Source of the DNA: Halicephalobus mephisto | Lineage: Eukaryota > Nematoda > Chromadorea > Rhabditida > Panagrolaimidae | Direction: 5' to 3' | NCBI GenBank assembly: GCA_009193035.1 | Contig: SWDT01000001.1 | Location: 1,984,001 to 2,048,000 of the forward strand | Length of the DNA stretch: 64,000 bases | Shown: positions 37,603-48,528 of the stretch, one piece after another | How the letters are laid out: each line of letters begins with the position of its first letter | How positions within the stretch are numbered: the first letter of the stretch is position 1 | Made by a program: the position numbers and the translations under genes | The notes under the pieces: generated by a model | What the model saw: the letters and a program-made list of their open reading frames with translations, nothing else | Databases searched by the model: none | Told to the model about the DNA's origin: nothing

Positions 37603-39893
37603 ATGTCAGACGAGGAGTATTATGATGATGATGATGGAGGAGGATATGATGATGGAGGAGGGTATGATGATGGAGGAGGATATGACGATAGTGGAGGATA
37701 TGATGGAGAAGAATATGACTATGGTGGAGAAGGAAACGACAACCAAGCAGATTATGTGGAAGAAGGAAATGAATACGATGATTATCAAGAAGAAGACGAG
37801 GAACAAAATCAAGAACAAGTTGAAGAAGGCAATGACTACAATGATTATCCTAGTGAAGACCACCCAGAAGACAATGAAGAAGAATCCGTCGTTTACCGTG
37901 ATCAAGACTACGCTGATGTCGATGATTATTGTGATGCTGCTTCAGTTGCTGAGGGCGAGACACCTCATATTAATTTCGTTGGACTTGTGAAAGGAGCATT
38001 AGATGGATTTGGAGGAGGATCAGTTGGGGACATCATTGGACAGATCGGGAACATCACTGGAGGTGATGGTGGGCTTACTAATATTCTTGCTGGTGGTGCG
38101 ATTTCTGGAATAGCGAGTTCTATTATTGCTCAAGCTGCTCACAGTTTCCTCAACATCAATCCAGAAACTGGGCAGATCATTGGAGCCATCGCTGGAAACC
38201 TTATTTTCCACACTGGAGGCCAGAATAATTCACTCAGCAGTATAGGAAAGCTTGTTCTGGAAAATCTCATCAGTGGAAAGTTCAAAAGAAAGGTATGGCT
38301 ACCTGAGTTGATGAAGGGGATTTTTAAATTGATACGTTTAGATCATTCCTTTTGTTCCACCAAGGCCTGGAATGCCGTCTTTCAATTTGGATTTCCATGC
38401 TGAGAGACAACGTTGTCTCGGGGAACGTCGACTTTTCGAAGATCCTGAATTTCCCGCCCAGGATTCCAGTCTCTACTACAGCGAGAGACCTCGACAGCAT
38501 ATTGAATGGAAGCGTCCTGGGGTATGTTCTTTTGATGTTATTATTACTGTCTACCTTCTTCCAGGAAATAGCTGAAGATCCTCAATTAATTGTCTCTGGG
38601 CAATCCAGATTCGATGTTGTCCAAGGAGCTCTCGGCGATTGCTGGCTACTTGCTGCTGCTGCCAATCTAACTCTGAGAGATGAACTCTTCTATCGAGTTG
38701 TACCTCCCGATCAGAGTTTCACCGAGAACTATGCTGGAATCTTCCACTTCCAATTCTGGAGATATGGCCAATGGGTGGATGTCGTCATCGATGACAGACT
38801 TCCCACTTGCAACGGGGAGTTAGTGTACATGCACTCAGATACCCACAACGAGTTCTGGAGTGCTTTGTTGGAGAAGGCCTATGCCAAGCTCTACGGGTCC
38901 TATGAAGCCCTAAAGGGTGGCTCGACTTCTGAAGCCATGGAAGACTTCACCGGAGGTCTTGTGGAGTATTTCACCGTCAAAGAAGTCCCTAAAGAACATC
39001 TCCTAGCTATACTCGTTCGTGGTTTCCAGATGGGATCTTTATTTGGGTGCAGCATTGATGCTGACCCTGATGAACTTGAAGCAAAGACTTCAACAGGACT
39101 AGTCCGAGGTCATGCCTACAGCATCACTGCCCTTCAAACTGTTCAAGGACCGAATGGAGACACTGTCCTTCTTCGGATTAGAAATCCTTGGGGCAATGAA
39201 GCTGAATGGAATGGAGCTTGGAGTGATAATGCCCCTGAATGGCATTATATTTCTCCAGAACAACGCGAACAAATGAAATTTGTTCAACGCAATGACGGGG
39301 AATTCTGGATGTCATTCGATGACTTCTATACCCACTTCGAAGACCTTGAGAACTGTAATCTCGGTCCGGAAATTATGAATGAGATTTCTGAAATGACCGG
39401 AGTTGAAGCAGCACGAGACGCCTCCGCCTGGACCAATTATCAAGCGGACGGAGCTTGGAGTTCTAAAATGGGAACAGCCGGAGGTTGCAGAAACAACATT
39501 GATACCTTCCCCAACAACCCAATGTACGGTACTTATTTCACTGTTGGAAATGAAACTGTGGAACATGATGGCAAGTGTACGGTAATCACCGCTGTACTCC
39601 AGAAATATCGTCGGGAACTTCGACCTGAAGGTCTTGATTCTCTTCCGATAGGATTCTTAGTTTACGAATTGCCACGTTTCTCCCAAGGTCAACTAGACCG
39701 GAACTTCTTTGAATCTCATAAACCAGTTGCCAAGAATCCAACTTTCATCAACCTTAGAGAAGTCACCGCTAGATTCCGAGTTCCTCCAGGAAACTATGTA
39801 ATCGTTCCATCAACCTTCGATGCTGAAGACGATGCAGAATTCCTCCTCCGAGTGTACTGTAACGGAGAAGTAAAAGGCCAACAAATTGCTTAA
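37603..39893 (+). CDS. clp-1: Atypical calpain with Gly-rich N-terminus (CLP-1 type)
   Basis: A calcium-activated cytosolic cysteine protease. Three exons (37603-38292, 38342-38521, 38565-39893) give 732 residues, close to C. elegans CLP-1. The N-terminus (1-100) is an acidic Gly/Tyr/Asp low-complexity region with GYDDGG repeats. A Gly/Ala-rich hydrophobic block (about 125-225, repeated IIGQIGN / ILAGGAISG) follows. The protease core begins at about residue 265. The catalytic triad is intact: Cys316 in GDCWLLAA, His473 in VRGHAYSI and Asn497 in RIRNPWGN. A C2-like (CBSW) domain closes the protein (about 555-732). There is no penta-EF-hand domain, as in other invertebrate atypical calpains. 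In C. elegans CLP-1 works in muscle and necrotic neurons; that role here is inferred. It is convergent with the p38 cluster, 192 bp away. Confidence 0.95.
37630..37710 (+). repeat. Tandem coding repeat, GYDDGG units
   Basis: About four imperfect 18-nt units of the type GGAGGATATGATGATGGA encode GGGYDD / SGGYDG in the calpain N-terminus. The units drift toward the 3' end. Such arrays change copy number easily, so this is a likely length polymorphism. Confidence 0.8.
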
Positions 39894-40085
39894 GGATATG
39901 ATATTTAAGTTTAATCCCCATATCAAGCATAATGTGATATTAACCCAGTTTGTAACTTATTTATGGAAAATCTCTAGATGAAATTGAATATTCTAAAGTT
40001 GGGAATTGCTAATGGTAGAGATTATATACCTATTAGTATTTACCAAGTGAGAGGAAAGTGATACATGTAAGTGTAGTAATTGTAC

Positions 40086-41223
40086 TTAAGTTGGTTTGAT
40101 ATAAGAAGCGACTTTACTCTCAGCCTTGTTTTGATAGTCCGTAATTTCGTTCCAAATCATCGTTCGCCATTGGGCGATGCTGTAATCTCCTTCACTGTCA
40201 ACATCAATGGGCTTAGAGGTAGGTTCATCATTGGGGTCATGGTACTGGGCGAAATACGGATGTTCCATGGCTTCAGAAGCAGTTGGACGGTAGTCGGGGT
40301 CAAGATTAAGGGTTTTCTCAAGAAAGTCGATTGCCTCTGGGGAAGCATTTGCGAAGTAAGTCTTAAAATTCACTCTTTCCATTTTTGGCATGTTTCTAAT
40401 ATAGCTCCGTGCTTCTTCAGACGAGATCTTAGAAAGGAATTCCTCATTCGGAGTCCCACATACACTCATAATTCTGGTCAATTGGTCGATATGGTCGGCC
40501 CCAGGGAATAACGTTTTTCCTGTAATTAGTTCGGCCATAATGCATCCAACAGACCAAATATCGACTGTTTGAGTGTAATGCATCCAATTCAACATAATTT
40601 CGGGGGCTCTATACCAACGAGTAGCCACGTAACCGGTCATTTCCTGATCCGTATGACGAGCTAGACCAAAGTCTAGAATCTTTAGTTCACAGTCCTCGTT
40701 TACGGCAATGTTTGAAGGCTTAAGATCCCGATGAATAATCCCGGCAGAGTGGATATATTTGAGAGCTCGAAGCACTTGGTAGATAAGAAACTGAATATGG
40801 TCGTCACTAAGTCGTTGGATTTTGAGGATATTAGATAAATCTGCCCCCATTAAGACGGAAACAAAATATACATCATTAATATCTTCGCTAGATTTGTCAG
40901 GAGTAAAAACATCATACAGGTCAATTACATTTTCATGGTGCATCAGTCGAAGAAGTCGGAGTTCTCGATGTGTTCTTTTTGCATGAATAGGACTTTGAAA
41001 CGGACGTGTGAATTTCTTAATAGCCACTTTCTCCCCAGTAAGAGTACATTCGGCAGCACTATAATTCATTTAATAAATCAATTTCTAAAACCACTGCTTA
41101 CCAAACAGTACCATAAGCTCCAGTGCCAACAGGGGTCAAGTTCTGGTAATACTGAGGAACAACCCAAACGGTTCTATTTAGTTCAACAGTGTAGTATCCG
41201 GATTTCACATTTGAGTCTTGCAT
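40086..41223 (-). CDS. pmk-1/pmk-2: p38 MAP kinase, PMK-1/PMK-2 type
   Basis: A stress- and immunity-activated Ser/Thr kinase. Two exons (41102-41223, 40086-41058) give 364 residues, standard p38 length. Visible: glycine loop GTGAYGTV, catalytic Lys55 (VAIKK), [13 protein letters not shown] and the dual-phosphorylation motif Thr182-Gly-Tyr184 ([11 protein letters not shown]). The gatekeeper position is Ser108 ([10 protein letters not shown]) where human p38-alpha has Thr. It lies head to tail 541 bp downstream of a second p38-like gene, and its ATG follows a GTTACAG acceptor by 2 nt. That arrangement mirrors the C. elegans pmk-3/pmk-2/pmk-1 operon, so I infer a downstream operon gene with SL2-type trans-splicing. 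In worms the pathway feeds SKN-1, which is encoded 13 kb away. Confidence 0.96.
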
Positions 41224-41764
41224 TTCTGTAACGTTCAAAATTCAAATTTCAAGAAAAATCTTCAATCGGAAAAGATAATGGTGGAAAAAACCACGACATG
41301 AAAAACTAATTTAAAACCACATTTAACCAGGACTAGAAAAGCAGGGTATATCACTAGAAAAGAACTGGCAAAAATGAGTCAAATATCAATAAATACTGGT
41401 TTGAATCAAGTTATCATGGCAATTGAAAGTGAAAGTCATCCATCATCCATCGGCTCATCATGCCGTTCAGCATTGTGGAGTTCTATTTCATTCCAAATTA
41501 TTTCTGAAAAACTCATTATCAATAAAGCTAAGGTAGACTGACTGCTGGAAGTCAAAGAAAATTAATAACGACCCCGAAGGGCAAAGAAGCGTTCTCTCCC
41601 TTTACGACAGACCCAGAGTCATTTCAACTACATGAAACCCTTCCATGGTTAAAAGTGAGACAAACAGACAAAAAACCATGTGTACTTTCGCACATTTGCA
41701 TGGCTCTAGTGCAAAAAACGTTTGTCCTCGCAATTGAAAAATAAACGAATGCAGAATTTCACTT
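41224..41764 (-). other. Spacer between the two p38 genes
   Basis: 541 bp between the stop of the upstream kinase and the start of the downstream one, long for an operon spacer (C. elegans usually about 100 bp). It ends in an acceptor at 41226-41227. Frames within it are not supported. Confidence 0.5.
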
Positions 41765-42973
41765 TTAGCTTGGTTTAAAAATTTGCTCGTCATCTCGAAG
41801 TTCAAAAATATACTTACGTCTCCATTCATCAACTGTCCTTTCCACACCGTTGTCCTCGATATCAAAGGGCTGAGAAGCAATAGGTTCATCTGTAGGTAAA
41901 TGATGTTCCGCCACATAAGGATGAGCTAGAGCTTCATTAACTGAGATCCTGCAATCAGAAATATTACTAATACGCAATTAACAAGATACCGACCTTCTGT
42001 CAGGATCTAGAACAAGTAGTTTATCCAGCAAATCCACAGCGTCTTCTGGGCAATTGCTAAAGACCGTCCTGAAGTCCTGTCGTTGTATCCCCTCCCCCAT
42101 CCTTTCAATGACTGCCCTCATTGCAGGGTTATTTCTGTTTTCTATTTGCTGCAATAATTCCTCATCTGGAGTCCCACAAAGTTGAATAATCAACCTATAC
42201 TGCTCCATGGCCTCAGACCCCCGGAACAGAACCTCTCCCGTTAATAATTCGGCCAAAATACACCCCACCGACCACAAGTCTGCCTTGGCATTGTAGTTGA
42301 CATTATTCCAATATATTACTTCAGGACTCCGGTAATACCGAGAAATTACATAAGCCGTCAAATGGTCTCCGTTTTCAGAAACTGTCCGTGCTAAACCAAA
42401 ATCCAGAACGGTAATCTCACAGTCGTTGGAAATAGCTAAGTTGCTGGGTTTTAGGTCCCGATGAATTACATTAGCTGAATGGAGATACTTCAAGGCCCTT
42501 AGAATCTGGTAAACAATGTACTTGATGTGACATGGTTGAAGCAACCGCGTTTGATCCCTCCTCTGGTCATCCAGAATCGACTTCAAACTCACACCTGCAT
42601 ATCTGGTGACAATATATACATTTCTGAAGCTGGCAAAAGTAGTATCTGGAGTATAAATATCGACAAAACTGATTATGTTCTCGTGTGTCATCAGTTTTAG
42701 AAGCTTTAATTCTCGATAAAGCCGTCTTGCTCTGAGTACTGATGAAAACGGGTCGTACATTTTTTTAATAGCAAGATCGTAGGATTGTTCGTTAACGGTT
42801 TTTCGTACTAGACTGAAAAGCACCAGGATTAAGATCAATAGAGAGAACCAAACTCACATCACATTGCCGTAATTACCCCCTCCAATATAGTTAACAAATG
42901 TACAATCTGTTGGGATATGAAAGTCAACAGTATGAGTATTGACAAGCTGGAATTGATTACGATCTTCTGTCAT
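41765..42973 (-). CDS. pmk-3: Divergent p38-family MAP kinase with T-A-Y loop (PMK-3-like)
   Basis: A Ser/Thr kinase of the p38 group by position and overall match. Exons are 42858-42973, 41994-42812 and 41765-41948, giving 372 residues. Catalytic residues are intact: Lys55 in [18 protein letters not shown]. The activation motif is Thr191-Ala-Tyr193 in a loop about three residues longer than in p38-alpha, followed by SRYYRSPEV, closer to JNK than to the TRWYRAPE of typical p38. From memory, C. elegans PMK-3 is also atypical here (TQY). The reading frame runs through a perfect GTAAGT donor at about 41812-41817 to a stop at 41765; splicing there would replace the last 15 or so residues. It is the first kinase of the tandem pair. 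Confidence 0.92.
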
Positions 42974-43240
42974 CTTTGTACTCTACAGTTTTAGCCGATC
43001 TGGCACTCCGCTGGCGAACAAACAAATAACTCAAGTTATAGTTGATGAAGATTCATCCGCTGAAAGAGAAACAGCTCGAAACAAGTTATCAAGGACGATC
43101 AATAATCAACCGATGGTAACGGTCTGTATCATCAAAGCAACAAGAATCTGTATTCTTAGATCATGGCACTTGGGACATTAAGGCACTCTGGGAAGGCAAG
43201 AATTGACTAGAGTTAAAGCATTGGATAAGTTTAAAGCACG

Positions 43241-44445
43241 TTAGTCATTTTGACTGTCTCTTTGTTTTCGTTGACGGGATTGCATGTGGGAACCAACTGA
43301 TTTGGCCCGCCTCTGGGAAACATTCAACGAAGTGATGGATGATTGTCTCCGACTTGTAATGAGTGAGCCAGCTCTGTAGTTGGTAAAGGTAATCCCCAGC
43401 TCTTCCCCTTGGCCTGGTGTTTGCGGAAGTTTAGTCATCGAAACAGCCTTGAGAGTATTGTAAGGACTACCAACAAAGACCGGAGAACGACCATGGAGAG
43501 AAAGAGTAGAACATCCAGGGATCCTAAAAAACCCATGAAACGTAGTAAATAAACAATGAACATACACAGGAGGATAAAGCTTCATTTCCGCTTGAGGATC
43601 CACAACCGCTCCCACTGCATATCTGTTTCTGAGAACGGGATAGGCGGGAGGAGGTAGAGGTTGGTAAGGATCGGGAGTATATATCGCCCGAGGCTGTTGA
43701 GTGTGTGTAGTGTAGATGGTTACACTAGCTGGCTGCCCTCGATGATGGTAGTGTCGGAGTTTCTCATTCAGGAACTGGGATGTCATTAACGAGCAGATAA
43801 TCCCTATGCACAATAACAGAGCTCCGATAACGAAGATGATCGGGCCTGCAACCTGGATAGGAGGGGGAAAGACGAATTCACCCAACTCTGGGGAAGTCCA
43901 GCTGGACCATTTCCAGAATGGTTCCTGGTACTGAACAAAGTAACCAAGGAGGATCATGAGAGATCCCCCAAGAATCAGAAAGACACCAAAAGCCCAGATG
44001 CAGACGACGGCAGAGGATCCACGGAATTTACTGAAGAAAACGATTAGATCAAGCCGACCTTGAAGGACTTACTTCGTTCGGTAAGGGAAAAATCCAAATT
44101 GCGCCGGGTAGAGCACATCCCAGCCCTTTGGATAGTAGTAGAAGAATGGATCTCGCTGGGCCATCGGACCAAAATGCAGAACCCTCTGATTTCCGGTCCA
44201 CTGAAGGGGGTCTATTTCATCTGGGTTCGCCTGAACCATCTCATCCTTCTTATGCATCATCTGATGGAATTTGTCTGCAAACCCCCCATTAAAGCATGCT
44301 GTTCATATATCAACTCACTATGAGGTCTTCGTTTCCGTTTAGCTGTGTGATGCTCAGCCTGGGATGAGAACAAAAGATGGGTCCGGACTCGCTCAGGAGC
44401 TCCACTGGCCGAAGCGGCTTGGAAGCCACGTCGCGACCTGGGCAT
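43241..44445 (-). CDS. Two-pass membrane protein (TMEM200-like layout)
   Basis: Four exons (44319-44445, 44073-44274, 43566-44030, 43241-43523) give 358 residues. A basic N-terminus (MPRSRRGF) and a soluble segment with QWTGNQRVLHFGP precede TM1 (about 117-137, WAFGVFLILGGSLMILLGYF), a short loop rich in aromatic residues, and TM2 (about 160-182, VAGPIIFVIGALLLCIGIIC). A long cytosolic tail carries Pro/Tyr motifs (PYQPLPPPAYP) and Ser/Arg-rich sequence. The close-spaced TM pair with GPIIF at TM2 recalls the TMEM200 family, but the match is by layout only. The ATG directly follows TGTTTCAG. Its end is 267 bp from the PMK-3-like start on the same strand, so it may be the first gene of that operon. 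Confidence 0.85.
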
Positions 44446-45036
44446 CTGAAACAGCTGTTATTGCTGGTTAAAATAGCTCTACTTGCCATCCTGAAGGTTC
44501 TACTGTAGTAGTAGCGAGTCTAAGCCGGCAGCATGTGAGGTATTACCCGTTCTAAAAAACGCTATTCAATTAGTTGATAAGCATCAAAATCGATAAAGTA
44601 CGAATTCAGTTTACTCGCTAGAAGCATATAATGAATACGATTCTTGTATTACTGAAATGCATATCAAAAGAATGTGCACTCATAATTACGAACAGCAAAA
44701 GCATATGGCAACCGACAGAGATTAAAACGTAAGGAGTCGGCAAAATCATTAAGAACTTGAGTCAGTTTTTCCACGTTTGTGGTCTTTAAGCGAAAGCTTG
44801 CAGTCTTCTCTCTCGTTTCTGCTTTCTTTATTTTATATTCTTGCAAGTTCATCGGGTTTGTTCTCGGTCAGTGATTCCAGTTTACTTGGATCACCATTAT
44901 TTCCTGCTCATTTTCATTTTTCCTCGATACTATACCTACTCCCGCACTAGTTACAGCTGAATTGAGTGTCTTACGTGTTTTGATTGATTGCTGTCCAGGT
45001 TGCCTAGTTGATTCATATATGAAAACCTTTCAGCAC
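44446..45036. other. Divergent promoter region, two-TM gene / isp-1
   Basis: A 590-bp non-coding spacer, with promoters for the minus-strand membrane-protein/p38 cluster and the plus-strand isp-1/sph-1 pair. The plus side ends in ACCTTTCAG (45025-45033) just before the isp-1 ATG. Confidence 0.55.
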
Positions 45037-45873
45037 ATGGCGTCGCGCCTTCTGCGTCCCATTGCTCAGCAGTCGTACAAGACTAGCTCACTTTTGAGCG
45101 AGAACTTGGGCATCGTTGTGAGTGTTTTCTTGATTTTGAGCCATTGATGTAATCGTCACGATTTCCAGGCTTCTACACAACGAGCTGCGCACACCGATGT
45201 CCAGTTTCCTAACTTTGACAATTACCGCCATGATCCCACCAAGGATTCTACCAAGGCTGCTCGTGTCACAGAGGATGATCGTCGAGCCCTTCCCAACGCT
45301 GTCTTCTATGGAGGTATGTGTTGTAATGACTTAACCGTTGACTCATGGATCTTTAAGTCGGTGGTATGCTAACACTACTCGCCGGGAAAGAAGTTGTCCA
45401 GACGTTAGTTTCTTACAAAGCAATGGCTGCTGATCAACGTGCTCTGGCTGCCATTGAAATCAAACTCGCTGACGTTCCTGAAGGCCAAACCAAGACCTTC
45501 GAATGGAGAGGCAAGCCTGTCTTCGTTAAGCATCGTACTCCCACCGAAATTAAACGCGAGAAGACCGTCAATGTTGCTGATTTGCGTCATCCTGAACATG
45601 ATGACCAACGTGTGCAAAAAGACGAATGGTCTGTCGTCATTGGTGTCTGCACTCACTTGGGTTGTGTTCCAATTGGTATGTTTCGGCCATTCATGTGTTT
45701 AAATGATCCATCTCCGTTTAGCTAATGCTGGTGATTTCGGCGGCTACTACTGTCCCTGCCATGGTTCTCACTACGACGGCTCTGGACGTATTCGTAAGGG
45801 ACCAGCTCCTCTGAACCTCCATGTCCCCGCCTACACCTTCAAGGACGACGTGATTGTAATCGGATCGAGTTAG
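45037..45873 (+). CDS. isp-1: Rieske iron-sulfur protein of mitochondrial complex III
   Basis: A 2Fe-2S subunit of the cytochrome bc1 complex; its mobile head carries electrons from ubiquinol to cytochrome c1 in the inner membrane. Exons are 45037-45117, 45169-45313, 45358-45675 and 45722-45873, giving 231 residues. The N-terminus is an amphipathic basic presequence ([15 protein letters not shown]). One membrane helix spans about residues 77-95. The cluster ligands are intact in CTHLGC and CPCHGS. The sequence is very close to C. elegans ISP-1 as I remember it (for example the shared [20 protein letters not shown]). The ATG lies 3 nt after a CTTTCAG acceptor. sph-1 begins 299 bp downstream on the same strand; the same two genes are close neighbours in C. 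elegans. Confidence 0.98.
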
Positions 45874-46172
45874 ACGCGTATCCCTTCGAATCTTGGTTTG
45901 CAGAGGTCATAGGATTTCTGTAGTTATTCTTGGTTCGGTGTTCATGCTAGGATGGGATTATATTTAGTGTAAAATTGTCGGTTGAACCTTGATCACCTGA
46001 TTTCGAAAGTTGATAGAATGCTGTTTGTTTGCAGCTCTAATACTTGTTCGGTTAATTTTGTTTATGACAAATTGCATTATACCTTGTGATTGGGCAGGAC
46101 CTGCACTGGTCTTGTTCTTTTCGTGTTGTTGACTTTTGTTTTTCTAATTCTTACTTTTCAAGACAGTCCAAG

Positions 46173-46916
46173 ATGCCGCCACTACTCGGTACTATAGATA
46201 TTGAACAGCTGAAAGTGCCGCTCGGGTTCATCAAAGTCGTCGAATTTGTGAGTGAATTTCCTCCCTTGCTTATGACTTATACTGAAATTCAGGTTATGGC
46301 TTTGATTGTCTATGTTTCTCTTCACGGGTGGCGTTTTGACGCTCATCTGACTTGTATCAATGAAGACAAAACTAACATCCGATATGAAACCAGTACTTTT
46401 GCACTCAGTGACATCTTGATCAAGAACTGCAGTGGGGACGAGATCCAATTATTCGATAGATCCTATAGTTTTTCTGCGTTCATGGTTAGTCTAATCAGTG
46501 TCATCACTATTTTCTACTGCTTGGCCTTATTGTCCATCTACCTCTATCGTTGGAATGCCTACACCAGTGATGATAACCTACCTCGAATGGATACTGCTAT
46601 AACCATTGTAATCGCCATCTGCTGGTTCATCCTTTTCTGGGTTTGGTGGCGTCAGTCATCTGATCTCGAGTATTATACGACTAACGAAAATGTTCTGAAA
46701 CGCGCTCATGAGACCAATCTCTGCCAGATGAAGGCTTCTTGTGTTCTGAAGACTTACGCGATGTACGCCCCCCTCAGTATTTCCGTCGTAGCTGCTCTGG
46801 GTTGTTCTGTACTCTTTGCGTACAACATTTGGGTAACCTACAAGGAGACAATCTGGTTCCGTCAACGTCAGATGAACCAAGTCCCTCACACGATCGAAAC
46901 TCACACTCTCAGTTAG
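46173..46916 (+). CDS. sph-1: Synaptophysin-family four-TM vesicle protein
   Basis: A MARVEL-domain protein of synaptic and other small transport vesicles. Two exons (46173-46247, 46293-46916) give 232 residues, shorter than vertebrate synaptophysin because the Tyr-rich tail is missing. The starting helix includes LGFIKVVEFVMALIVYVSL; the first luminal loop has two cysteines (LTCINED and LIKNCSGD). TM2 is at about 98-123, TM3 at about 142-160 and TM4 at about 187-208, ending in the family hallmark NIWVTYKET. It lies downstream of isp-1 on the same strand at operon-like distance, and an AG (TTCAAGACAG) 6 nt before the ATG can serve as trans-splice acceptor. In C. elegans sph-1 is the single synaptophysin gene. 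Confidence 0.93.
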   Translation: MPPLLGTIDIEQLKVPLGFIKVVEFVSEFPPLLMTYTEIQVMALIVYVSLHGWRFDAHLTCINEDKTNIRYETSTFALSDILIKNCSGDEIQLFDRSYSFSAFMVSLISVITIFYCLALLSIYLYRWNAYTSDDNLPRMDTAITIVIAICWFILFWVWWRQSSDLEYYTTNENVLKRAHETNLCQMKASCVLKTYAMYAPLSISVVAALGCSVLFAYNIWVTYKETIWFRQRQMNQVPHTIETHTLS

Positions 46917-47407
46917 ACGACTTATCCTGTCATTGTGTCTTTAGTCAATACGGTCATATCGGAATCTCTAACGGAATCATGCGTCTTATTATTTTGATCT
47001 CTTGGTGTTTATCTAGTTTATTTAACTCGGTCAGCGATTCATGACCCAAACCATCATTTTTCTCATGATATTCTATCATATCCTGTGGAAAGCTTTATCA
47101 TTGATAGGAAATGATGATTAAAATTTATTGATAAAGATGGATTATTACGAACAAATGTAAAGTGAATATACAGATTCTGGTGTTAATTAAGAGTAGGGAT
47201 TTTCGGTATAGAGTAAAAGGCGACTTTATGGGAAATGCGTAATTGCACAGATTTTAACGGAAAATGAAGGAACGTATTTTGTACATGATGACTAGACGTC
47301 GTCTGCTTGAGACGGAATTCAGCTGCGGGAATAAATAATCTAATGACGAGACAAAATTCACAGGTATAATGAAAGAAAACGAGATGAAAGAAATAATTAC
47401 TTAATTA
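46917..47407. other. Convergent intergenic region
   Basis: 3' flanks of sph-1 (+) and the SPRY gene (-). No gene or distinctive element seen. Confidence 0.5.
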
Positions 47408-48528
47408 TCACCTAGAAACCCAAAAAGCAGACTCTCCTTCAACTACTTGACCGCAATCGACACATGTCCCGCTTGGTTGGCTACATTCCATGGAATCCAA
47501 ACCGAATTCTTCAGCGAAGACTTTGTGATGGTTATTGGTCTTGAGAATAATGTGTTCGACCAGATTGGACATGATGGTAGGGGGGAGCACGATACAGAGT
47601 TGTCTGGGGTCGTCTACGGTGTCTAGTAATTTCGAAATGCAAATGTCTAGTAAAGAAGGTGGGTTTTCAAGGTCTGATTGATTATTACCAAGTTGATGAG
47701 TAACAGAAAATTGGCTTTTTTGAGCTGTGCTTGAGACCATAGGATAAAGGGGGTTCTTCAGGTCGATATCCCGGAAGGCGGTTCCAAGAGGTTCATTGTT
47801 GAGGAAGTAACTCAGTGTTCTTTCCGGTCCGTTGAACAACATCCCGACTACAGAAGGCTCTCGTTCTCTGAAGGGAATTGTGAACTGGACTGAGGCTCCG
47901 TTATGGTAGATGAAGCCCTTATGGGATAATCCCATGCTGTGATTGTCACTGCCCCCGAGTAAATTTTCGAAGTAAATCGGCGAAAACATCTGGAACTAGT
48001 TACTGATTTAACCATTTGGGAAAATTCCAAACCTTGGCATTGATATCCCCGATTCCGAACATCATAGAGGTCCCGTAGACGTACGGTACTACTACTTCCC
48101 AATAAGCAATAGTTTTCGAGGTTAATTTTTTCTGGCCTCGAACTGCAGCAGTTCCGAATGAAAATGTCGGATGGAAAACTACCGTACTGTCGTATATATA
48201 AGCATCACTGCTCATAGAATTCTGAAAAAGAAACATTTGAATCATTCGCGCAAAAATAAATCAACGGGAGAGATCGAAATAGAACTTTGCAAAGCGGCAA
48301 ATCTTTGAATTTCGCTTTACACAAGTTTCCAGTCGAACAACTGACACTTTGACAACTTCCTTGAAATTACAAAAAACTTACAGTGTACAGCTCTCGGTGC
48401 CAGGTCCAGGATTCGGGCTTCAGAGTTTTCAGGAGATCTGAGATTGATTTACGAGGCTTAGGCGGATTCGGACCTCTTTGTCGTTGACGGACCAGACGGC
48501 AATTGCAGACTTGATCCGTCTGGGACAT
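47408..48528 (-). CDS. SPRY-domain protein, SPSB3-like
   Basis: Three exons (48382-48528, 48033-48221, 47408-47989) give 305 residues. The SPRY/B30.2 fold covers about residues 45-220: VVFHPTFSFGTAAVRG, YWEVVVPYVYGTSMMFGIG, NHSMGLSHKGFIYHNG, then LYPMVSSTAQKS. These match SPSB3-type SPRY/SOCS-box proteins, substrate adaptors of Cullin-5 ubiquitin ligases. The C-terminal part (about 235-280, SLLDICISKLL then LPPTIMSNLVEH) is in the right place for a degenerate SOCS box; I cannot verify Elongin binding. The C-terminus ends with CSQPSGTCVDCGQV, possibly a zinc site. The acceptor ATTACAG lies 21 nt before the chosen ATG with the frame open through it, so a longer N-terminus is possible. Confidence 0.88.

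Noticed and set aside
37606..37905. Antisense Ile/Val-rich frame and a Met-rich frame in the calpain N-terminus
   Set aside because: By-products of GAT/GGA repeat codons; composition is extreme and no gene structure follows.
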